In this document: piece by piece, positions 34,886 through 45,238 of the stretch
Layout of the letters: every line of letters begins with the position of its first letter
Position numbering within the stretch: the first letter of the stretch is position 1
Source of the DNA: Cristatella mucedo
Lineage: Eukaryota > Bryozoa > Phylactolaemata > Cristatellidae
Assembly: GCA_009760855.2 (NCBI GenBank)
Contig: WPIO01000429.1
Coordinates: forward strand, 1 to 47,714
DNA: 47,714 nt
Direction: 5' to 3'
The notes under the pieces: model-generated
Database searches by the model: none
Told to the model about the DNA's origin: nothing
What the model saw: only the letters and a program-made list of their open reading frames with translations
Made by a program: the position numbers and the translations under genes

Positions 34886-36862
34886 TTTGCATTAGTCTAC
34901 AGCAGATCGCACAATATCCAGATACTTTAAATCAACCCGCCAGTGTGTGCAGTAGTTTGCAGCATAATGCAGCGCCTTGCTTCAGGCAATCGCACTTGAA
35001 TAACTCATTTCGATTGAGTTTGCAGCAGATCGCTGAATATAAAGACACCTCGATACCGCTCGTTATAGTGGGCGATAGCTTGCTGCAGAGTGCAGTGGCT
35101 AGCATTGGGCCATTCACACTTAACTAACCTACTTTGCATGAGATCGCAGCAGATTGCACAATATCTAGATACTTTAAATCAACCCGTCAAGTCATGCAGT
35201 CGCTCGGAGAGGAGTGCAGGCCTTGCTTTAGGCAATCGCACGTAAATAACTCTCATTTCGGTCGAGTATGCAGCAGATCGCTTAATATAAAGACACCTCG
35301 ATACTGCTCGTTATATCGTGTAAAACTTGCTGCAGAGTGCGGCGCCTAGCATTAGGTAGTTCACTCGTGAATAAAACTACTTTGCAGGACTTCACAGCAG
35401 ATCGCTCAATATCTATATACTTTAAATCTACCCGTCAAATCATGCAGTCGCTCGGAGAGCAGTGCAGGCCTTGTTTTAAGCAATCGCACTGGAATAACTC
35501 ATTTCGCTTGTGTTTGCAGCAGATCGCAGATTATGAAGAAACCTCGATACTGCTCGTTATAGCGTGTGACAACTTACTACAGATTTAGGCGCCTTGCATT
35601 TAGCCATTCACACTGGAATAGCTTATCTTGCATGAGTTCACAGCAGATCGCACAATATCTAGATACTTTAAATCAACCCGCCAGAGCGTGCAGTAGTTTG
35701 CAGCAGAGTGCAGCTCCTTGCTTTAGGCAATCTCACATGAATACCACATTTCGGTTAAGTTTGATGCAGATCGCTGGATATAACGACACCTCGATACTGC
35801 TCGTTATATCGTGTGATTACTTGTTGCAGATTGCGGGGCCTAGCTTTAGGCCACTCACACTTGAAAAGCTTATCTTGCATGAGCTCACAGCAGATCGCAC
35901 AATATCTAGATACTTTAAATCAACCTGCCAGAGCGTGCAGTAGTTTGCAGCATAATGCAGCGCTTTGCTTCAGGCAATCGCACTTGAATAACTCATTTCG
36001 CTTGAGTTTGCAGCAGGTCGCTGAATATAAAGACACCTCGATACTGGTCGTTATAGTGTGCCATAGCTTGCTGCAGAGAGAGGTGCCTAGCATTAGGCCA
36101 GTCACACTGAACTAACCTACTTCGCATGAGATCGCAGCAGATTGCACAATATCTAGATACTTTAAATCAACCCGTCAAGTCATGCAGTCGGTCGGAGAGG
36201 AGTGCAGGCCTTGCTTTAGGCAATCACACTGGAATAACTCATTTCGCTTGAGTTTGCTGCAGATCCCAGAATGTAAAGACACTTTGATACTGCTCGTTAT
36301 AGTGTGTGATGACTTGCAGCAGATTGCGGCGCCTTGCATTAGGCCATTCACACTTGAATAGCTTATCTTGCATATGTTCACAGCATATAGCACAATATCT
36401 AGATAATTTAAATCAACCCGCCAGAGCGTGGAGTAGTTTGCAGCATAATGCAGCTCCTAGATTCAGGCAATCGCACTTGAATAACTCATTTTGCTTGAGT
36501 TTGTAGCAAATGGCTAAATATAAAGACACCTCGATACTGCTCTTCATAGCGTGTGATAACTTGCTGCATAGTGCTGCACACCTTGTATTAGGCCATTTAC
36601 ACATGAATAGCTTATTTTGCATGAGTTCACAGCAGATCGCACAATATCTAGATACTTAAAATCAACCCACCAGAGCGTGCAGTAGCTACCAGCAGAGTGC
36701 AGCTCCAAACTTTAGGCAATTGCACTTGAATAACTTATTTCGCTTGAGTTCGCAGCAGATCGCTAAATATTAGGTCACCTCGATACTACTCGTTATATCG
36801 TGTGATGACTTGCTGCAGAGTGCTGATCCTTGCATTAAGCCATTCATCCTTGAATAGCTGAT
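34886..36862 (+). repeat. T1 8-mer HOR unit L (cleanest 8-mer)
   Basis: Order M1-M2-M3-M4-M5-M9-M10-M11, 1,977 bp. M5 (CAGCAGGTCGCTG) is followed directly by M9 with both of its marks (GTTTGCTGCAG, CTTTGATAC). It differs from flanking 11-mers by exactly three monomers. Confidence 0.9.
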
Positions 36863-39580
36863 TTTGCATTAGTCTACAGCAGATCGCACAATATCCAGAT
36901 ACTTTAAATCAACCCGCCAGTGTGTGCAGTAGTTTGCAGCATAATGCAGCGCCTTGCTTCAGGCAATCGCACTTGAATAACTCATTTCGATTGAGTTTGC
37001 AGCAGATCGCTGAATATAAAGACACCTCGATACCGCTCGTTATAGTGGGCGATAGCTTGCTGCAGAGTGCAGTGGCTAGCATTGGGCCATTCACACTTAA
37101 CTAACCTACTTTGCATGAGATCGCAGCAGATTGCACAATATCTAGATACTTTAAATCAACCCGTCAAGTCATGCAGTCGCTCGGAGAGGAGTGCAGGCCT
37201 TGCTTTAGGCAATCGCACGTAAATAACTCATTTCGGTCGAGTATGCAGCAGATCGCTTAATATAAAGACACCTCGATACTGCTCGTTATATCGTGTAAAA
37301 CTTGCTGCAGAGTGCGGCGCCTAGCATTAGGTAGTTCACTCGTGAATAACCTACTTTGCAGGACTTCACAGCAGATCGCTCAATATCTATATACTTTAAA
37401 TCTACCCGTCAAATCATGCAGTCGCTCGGAGAGCAGTGCAGGCCTTGTTTTAAGCAATCGCACTGGAATAACTCATTTCGCTTGTGTTTGCAGCAGATCG
37501 CAGATTATGAAGAAACCTCGATACTGCTCGTTATAGCGTGTGACAACTTACTACAGATTTAGGCGGCGCCTTGCATTTAGCCATTCACACTGGAATAGCT
37601 TATCTTGCATGAGTTCACAGCAGATCGCACAATATCTAGATACTTTAAATCAACCCGCCAGAGCGTGCAGTAGTTTGCAGCAGAGTGCAGCTCCTTGCTT
37701 TAGGCAATCTCACATGAATACCACATTTCGGTTAAGTTTGATGCAGATCGCTGGATATAACGACACCTCGATACTGCTCGTTATATCGTGTGATTACTTG
37801 TTGCAGATTGCGGGGCCTAGCTTTAGGCCACTCACACTTGAAAAGCTTATCTTGCATGAGCTCACAGCAGATCGCACAATATCTAGATACTTTAAAATCA
37901 ACCCGCCAGAGCGTGCAGTAGTTTGCAGCATAATGCAGCGCTTTGCTTCAGGCAATCGCACTTGAATAACTCATTTCGCTTGAGTTTGCAGCAGGTCGCT
38001 GAATATAAAGACACCTCGATACTGGTCGTTATAGTGTGCCATAGCTTGCTGCAGAGAGAGGTGCCTAGCATTAGGCCAGTCACACTGAACTAACCTACTT
38101 CGCATGAGATCGCAGCAGATTGCACAATATCTAGATACTTTAAATCAACCCGTCAAGTCATGCAGTCGGTCGGAGAGGAGTGCAGGCCTTGCTTTAGGCA
38201 ATCACACTGGAATAACTCATTTCGCTTGAGTTTGCAGCAGATCCCAGAATGTAAAGACACTTCGATACTGCTCGTTATAGTGTGTGATGACTTGCAGCAG
38301 ATTGCGGCGCCTTGCATTAGGCCATTCACACTTGAATAGCTTATCTTGCATGAGTTCACAGCATATAGCACAATATCTAGATAATTTAAATCAACCCGCC
38401 AGAGCGTGGAGTAATTTGCAGCATAATGCAGCTCCTAGATTCAGGCAATCGCACTTGAATAACTCATTTCGCTTGAGTTCGCAGCAGATCGCTGAATATT
38501 AAGACACCTCGATACTACTTGTTATATCGTGTGATGACTTGCTGCAGAGTGCTGATCTTTGCATTAAGCCATTCACACTTGAATAGCTGATTTTGCATTA
38601 GTCTACAGCAGATCATACAATATCTAGATACTTTAAATCAACCCGCCAGTGTGTGCAGTAGTTTGCAGCATAATGCAGCACCTTGCTTCAGGCAATCGCA
38701 CTTTAATAAGTCATTCCGCTTGAGTTTTGCAGCAGATCGCTAAATATAAAGACACCTCGATACTGGTCGTTATAGTGTGCCATAGCTTGCTGCAGAGAGA
38801 GGTGCCTAGCATTAGGCCAGTCACACTGAACTAACCTACTTCGCATGAGATCGCAGCAGATTGCACAATATCTAGATACTTTAAATCAACCCGTCAAGTC
38901 ATGCAGTCGGTCGGAGAGGAGTGCAGGCCTTGCTTTAGGCAATCACACTGGAATAACTCATTTCGCTTGAGTTTGCTGCAGATCCCAGAATGTAAAGACA
39001 CTTTGATACTGCTCGTTATAGTGTGTGATGACTTGCAGCAGATTGCGGCGCCTTGCATTAGGCCATTCACACTTGAATAGCTTATCTTGCATATGTTCAC
39101 AGCATATAGCACAATATCTAGATAATTTAAATCAACCCGCCAGAGCGTGGAGTAGTTTGCAGCATAATGCAGCTCCTAGATTCAGGCAATCGCACTTGAA
39201 TAACTCATTTTGCTTGAGTTTGTAGCAAATGGCTAAATATAAAGACACCTCGATACTGCTCTTCATAGCGTGTGATAACTTGCTGCATAGTGCTGCACCT
39301 TGTATTAGGCCATTTACACATGAATAGCTTATTTTGCATGAGTTCACAGCAGATCGCACAATATCTAGATACTTAAAATCAACCCACCAGAGCGTGCAGT
39401 AGCTAACAGCAGAGTGCAGCTCCAAACTTTAGGCAATTGCACTTGAATAACTTTATTTCGCTTGAGTTCGCAGCAGATCGCTAAATATTAGGTCACCTCG
39501 ATACTACTCGTTATATCGTGTGATGACTTGCTGCAGAGTGCTGATCCTTGCATTAAGCCATTCATCCTTGAATAGCTGAT
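36863..39580 (+). repeat. T1 11-mer HOR unit M
   Basis: M1 to M11, 2,718 bp. There is a 3-bp gain (GGCGGCGCC near 37562) at the M3 end and one extra A in M5 (TTTAAAATC near 37894). It is otherwise very close to I to K. Confidence 0.89.
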
Positions 39581-41305
39581 TTTGCATTAGTCTACAGCAG
39601 ATCGCACAATATCCAGATACTTTAAATCAACCCGCCAGTGTGTGCAGTAGTTTGCAGCATAATGCAGCGCCTTGCTTCAGGCAATCGCACTTGAATAACT
39701 CATTTCGATTGAGTTTGCAGCAGATCGCTGAATATAAAGACACCTCGATACCGCTCGTTATAGTGGGCGATAGCTTGCTGCAGAGTGCAGTGGCTAGCAT
39801 TGGGCCATTCACACTTAACTAACCTACTTTGCATGAGATCGCAGCAGATTGCACAATATCTAGATACTTTAAATCAACCCGTCAAGTCATGCAGTCGCTC
39901 GGAGAGGAGTGCAGGCCTTGCTTTAGGCAATCGCACGTAAATAACTCATTTCGGTCGAGTATGCAGCAGATCGCTTAATATAAAGACACCTCGATACTGC
40001 TCGTTATATCGTGTAAAACTTGCTGCAGAGTGCGGCGCCTAGCATTAGGTAGTTCACTCGTGAATAACCTACTTTGCAGGACTTCACAGCAGATCGCTCA
40101 ATATCTATATACTTTAAATCTACCCGTCAAATCATGCAGTCGCTCGGAGAGCAGTGCAGGCCTTGTTTTAAGCAATCGCACTGGAATAACTCATTTCGCT
40201 TGTGTTTGCAGCAGATCGCAGATTATGAAGAAACCTCGATACTGCTCGTTATAGCGTGTGACAACTTACTACAGATTTAGGCGCCTTGCATTTAGCCATT
40301 CACACTGGAATAGCTTATCTTGCATGAGTTCACAGCAGATCGCACAATATCTAGATACTTTAAATCAACCCGCCAGAGCGTGCAGTAGTTTTGCAGCAGA
40401 GTGCAGCTCCTTGCTTTAGGCAATCTCACATGAATACCACATTTCGGTTAAGTTTGATGCAGATCGCTGGATATAACGACACCTCGATACTGCTCGTTAT
40501 ATCGTGTGATTACTTGTTGCAGATTGCGGGGCCTAGCTTTAGGCCACTCACACTTGAAAAGCTTATCTTGCATTAGTCTACAGCAGATCATACAATATCT
40601 AGATACTTTAAATCAACCGCCAGAGCGTGCAGTAGTTTGCAGCATAATGCAGCGCTTTGCTTCAGGCAATCGCACTTGAATAACTCATTTCGCTTGAGTT
40701 TGCAGCAGGTCGCTGAATATAAAGACACCTCGATACTGGTCGTTATAGTGTGCCATAGCTTGCTGCAGAGAGAGGTGCCTAGCATTAGGCCAGTCACACT
40801 GAACTAACCTACTTCGCATGAGATCGCAGCAGATTGCACAATATCTAGATACTTTAAATCAACCCGTCAAGTCATGCAGTCGGTCGGAGAGGAGTGCAGG
40901 CCTTGCTTTAGGCAATCACACTGGAATAACTCATTTCGCTTGAGTTTGCAGCAGATCCCAGAATGTAAAGACACTTCGATACTGCTCGTTATAGTGTGTG
41001 ATGACTTGCAGCAGATTGCGGCGCCTTGCATTAGGCCATTCACACTTGAATAGCTTATCTTGCATGAGTTCACAGCATATAGCACAATATCTAGATAATT
41101 TAAATCAACCCGCCAGAGCGTGGAGTAATTTGCAGCATAATGCAGCTCCTAGATTCAGGCAATCGCACTTGAATAACTCATTTCGCTTGAGTTCGCAGCA
41201 GATCGCTGAATATTAAGACACCTCGATACTACTCGTTATATCGTGTGATGACTTGCTGCAGAGTGCTGATCCTTGCATTAAGCCATTCATCCTTGAATAG
41301 CTGAT
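39581..41305 (+). repeat. Truncated T1 unit N (M1 to M7)
   Basis: Seven monomers, 1,725 bp. The fifth (40567-40812) begins as M8 (GCATTAGTCTACAG, GATCATACAATATC) and continues as M5 (GCGCTTTGCTTC). After M7 the array jumps to an M1-like start with TATCCAGATA at 41306 instead of proceeding to M8. Confidence 0.85.
40567..40812 (+). repeat. Chimeric monomer M8/M5
   Basis: It follows a normal M4 with its HindIII site (40559). The first 50 or so bases are M8, then AACCGCCAGAGCG (one C short) and M5 sequence. This is direct evidence of an M5/M8 exchange inside the A half. Confidence 0.8.
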
Positions 41306-41552
41306 TTTGCATTAGTCTACAGCAGATCGCACAATATCCAGATACTTTAAATCAACCCGCCAGTGTGTGCAGTAGTTTGCAGCATAATGCAGCGCCTTGC
41401 TTCAGGCAATCGCACTTGAATAACTCATTTCGCTTGAGTTTGCAGCAGATCGCTGAATATAAAGACACCTCGATACTGGTCGTTATAGTGTGCCATAGCT
41501 TGCTGCAGAGAGAGGTGCCTAGCATTAGGCCAGTCACACTGAACTAACCTAC
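41306..41552 (+). repeat. Chimeric monomer M1 (A half) / M8 or M5 (B half)
   Basis: The A half has the M1 mark TATCCAGATA. The B half reads TTTCGCTTGAG, GATACTGGTCG, GTGTGCCATAGC and GAGAGAGGTGCC, the B half shared by M5 and M8. It marks the border between ordered T1 units and the divergent block. Confidence 0.82.
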
Positions 41553-42045
41553 TTTGCATGAGATCGCAGCAGATTGCACAATATCTAGATACTTTAAATC
41601 AACCCGTCAAGTCATGCAGTCGGTCGGAGAGGAGTGCAGGCCTTGCTTTAGGCAATCACACTGGAATAACTCATTTCGCTTGAGTTTGCAGCAGATCCCA
41701 GAATGTAAAGACACTTCGATACTGCTCGTTATAGTGTGTGATGACTTGCAGCAGATTGCGGCGCCTTGCATTAGGCCATTCACACTTGAATAGCTTATCT
41801 TGCATGAGTTCACAGCATATAGCACAATATCTAGATAATTTAAATCAACCCGCCAGAGCGTGGAGTAGTTTGCAGCATAATGCAGCTCCTAGATTCAGGC
41901 AATCGCACTTGAATAACTCATTTCGCTTGAGTTTGTAGCAAATGGCTAAATATAAAGACACCTCGATACTGCTCTTCATAGCGTGTGATAACTTGCTGCA
42001 TAGTGCTGCACCTTGCATTAGGCCATTTACACATGAATAGCTTAT

Positions 42046-42292
42046 TTTGCATGAGTTCACAGCAGATCGCACAATATCTAGATACTTAAAATCAACCCAC
42101 CAGAGCGTGCAGTAGCTAACAGCAGAGTGCAGCTCCAAACTTTAGGCAATTGCACTTGAATAACTTATTTCGCTTGAGTTCGCAGCAGATCGCTGAATAT
42201 TAAGACACCTCGATACTACTTGTTATATCGTGTGATGACTTGCTGCAGAGTGCTGATCCTTGCATTAAGCCATTCACACTTGAATAGCTGAT
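42046..42292 (+). repeat. Chimeric monomer M11/M7
   Basis: The A half is M11 (TACTTAAAATC, CCCACCAGAG, CTCCAAACTTTAGG). The B half is M7 (GCTGAATATTAAGACACC, TACTTGTTATATCG). A similar M11-type A half with an AATATTAAGAC B half occurs at 46967. Confidence 0.75.
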
Positions 42293-45238
42293 TTTGCATT
42301 AGTCTACAGCAGATCGCACAATATCTAGATACTTTAAATCAACCCGCCAGTGTGTGCAGTAGTTTGCAGCATAATGCAGCGCCTTGCTTCAGGCAATCGC
42401 ACTTGAATAACTCATTTCGCTTGAGTTTGCAGCAGATCGCTGAATATAAAGACACCTCGATACTGCTCGTTATAGCGTGCGATAGCTTGCTGCAGAGTGC
42501 GGCGCCTTGCATTAAGCCATTCACACTTGACTAACCTACTTTGCATGAGATCGCAGCAGATTGCACAATATCTAGATACTTTAAATCAACCTGTCAAGTC
42601 ATGCAGTCGCTCGGAGAGGAGTGCAGGCCTTGCTTAAGGCAATCGCACTGGAATAACTCATTTCGCTTGAGTTTGCAGCAGATCCCAGAATGTAAAGACA
42701 CTTCGATACTGCACGTTATAGCTTGTGATAACTTGCTGCAGAGTGAGGCGCCTTGCATTAAGCCATTCACACTTGAATAGCTTATCTTGCATGAGTTCAC
42801 AGCAGATCGCACAATATCTAGATACTTTAAATCAACCCGCCAAAGCGTGCAGTAGTTTGCAGCATAATGCAGCGCTTTGCTTCAGGCAATCGCACTTGAA
42901 TAACTCATTTCGCTTGAGTTTGCAGCAGGTCGCTGAATATAAAGACACTTCGATACTGCACGTTATAGCGTGTGATGACTTGCTGCAGAGTGCGGCGCCT
43001 AGCATTAGGCCATTCACACTTGAATAACCTACTTTGCATGAGATCGCAGCAGATCGCACAATATCTAGATACTTTAAATCAACCCGTTATGTCATGTAGT
43101 GGGTCGGAGCGGAGTGCAGGCCTTTCTTTAGGCAATCACACTGGAATAACTCATTTCGCTTGAGTTTGCAGCAGATCGCAAAAAATAAAGACACTCCGAT
43201 ACTGCATGTTATAGCGTGTGATAACTGCTGCAGTGTGAGGCGCCTTGCATTAGGCCATTCACACTTGAATAGCTTATTTTGCATGAGTTCACAGCAGATC
43301 GCACAATATCTAGATACTTAAAATCAACCCGCCAGAGCGTGCAGTAGTTTGCAGCATAATGCAGCGCCTTGCTTCAGGCAATCGCACTTGAATAACTCAT
43401 TTCGCTTGAGTTTGTAGCAGATCGCAGAATATGAAGACACCTCGATACTACTCGTTATATCGTGTGATGACTTGCTGCAGAGTGCGGCGCCTAGCATTAG
43501 GCCATTCACACTTGACTAACCTACTTTGCATGGACTTCACAGCAGATCGCACAATATGTAGATACTTTAAATCAACCCGTTAAGTCATGCAGTCGCTGAG
43601 AGAGCAGTGCAGGCCTTGTTTTAGGCAATCGCACTGGATTACCTCATTTCGCTTAAGTTTGTGGGCAGATCGCAGGATATAAAGACACTTCGTAACTGCT
43701 CGTTATAGCGTGTGATAACTTTTTGCAGATTGCTGCGCCTTGCATTAGGCCATTCACACTTGAATAGCTTATTTTGCATGAGTTCACAGCAGATCGCACA
43801 ATATCTAGATACTTAAAATCAACCCGCCAGAGCGTGCAGTAGTTTGCAGCATAATGCAGCAGGCCTTGCTTCAGGCAATCGCAGTTGAATAACACATTTC
43901 GCTTGAGTTTGCAGCAGATCGCTGAATATAAAGACACCTCGATACTGCTCTTCATAGCGTGTGATAACTTGCTGCATAGTGCTGCACCTTGTATTAGGCC
44001 ATTTACACATGAATAGCTTATTTTGCATGAGTTCACAGCAGATCGCACAATATCTAGATACTTTAAATCAACCCGCCAGAGCGTGCAGTAGTTTGCAGCA
44101 GAGTGCAGCTCCTTGCTTTAGGCAATCGCACTTGAATACCTCATTTCGCTTGAGTTTGCAGCAGATCGCTGAATATAAAGACACCTCGATACTACTTGTT
44201 ATATCGTGTGATGACTTGCTGCAGAGTGGGGCGCCTTGAATTAAGCCATTCACACTTGAATAGCTGATTTTGCATTAGTCTACAGCAGATCGCACAATAT
44301 CTAGATACTTTAAATCAACCCGCCAGAGCGTGCAGTAGTTTGCAGCATAATGCAGCGCTTTGCTTCAGGCAATCGCACTTGAATAACTCATTTCGCTTGA
44401 GTTTGCAGCAGATCGCTGAATATAAAGACACCTCGATACTGGTCGTTATAGTGTGCCATAGCTTGCTGCAGAGAGAGGTGCCTAGCATTAGGCCAGTCAC
44501 ACTGAACTAACCTACTTCGCATGAGATCGCAGCAGATTGCACAATCCACCCGTCAAGTCATGCAGTCGGTCGGAGAGGAGTGCAGGCCTTGCTTTAGGCA
44601 ATCACACTGGAATAACTCATTTCGCTTGAGTTTGCTGCAGATCCCAGAATGTAAAGACACTTTGATACTGCTCGTTATAGTGTGTGATGACTTGCAGCAG
44701 ATTGCGGCGCCTTGCATTAGGCCATTCACACTTGAATAGCTTATCTTGCATATGTTCACAGCATATAGCACAATATCTAGATAATTTAAATCAACCCGCC
44801 AGAGCGTGGAGTAGTTTGCAGCATAATGCAGCTCCTAGATTCAGGCAATCGCACTTGAATAACTCATTTTGCTTGAGTTTGTAGCAAATGGCTAAATATA
44901 AAGACACCTCGATACTGCTCTTCATAGCGTGTGATAACTTGCTGCATAGTGCTGCACCTTGTATTAGGCCATTTACACATGAATAGCTTATTTTGCATGA
45001 GTTCACAGCAGATCGCACAATATCTAGATACTTAAAATCAACCCACCAGAGCGTGCAGTAGCTAACAGCAGAGTGCAGCTCCAAACTTTAGGCAATTGCA
45101 CTTGAATAACTTATTTCGCTTGAGTTCGCAGCAGATCGCTAAATATTAGGTCACCTCGATACTACTCGTTATATCGTGTGATGACTTGCTGCAGAGTGCT
45201 GATCCTTGCATTAAGCCATTCATCCTTGAATAGCTGAT

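Larger units (their letters stand above)
41306..45238 (+). repeat. Block of 16 mostly divergent and chimeric monomers
   Basis: Monomers start at 41306, 41553, 41799, 42046, 42293, 42540, 42786, 43033, 43278, 43525, 43773, 44022, 44269, 44516, 44745 and 44992. They do not follow T1 or T2 order until the last four (M8/M5-like, M9, M10, M11). Several lack type-specific marks and read like a generic consensus (42293). The 43033 monomer has many private changes (GTTATGTCATGTAGTGGG, GCAAAAAATAAAGAC). The 43525 monomer is N8-like (GTTTGTGGGCAG). The 44516 monomer has lost about 18 bp including the palindrome (CACAATCCACCCG). Confidence 0.82.
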
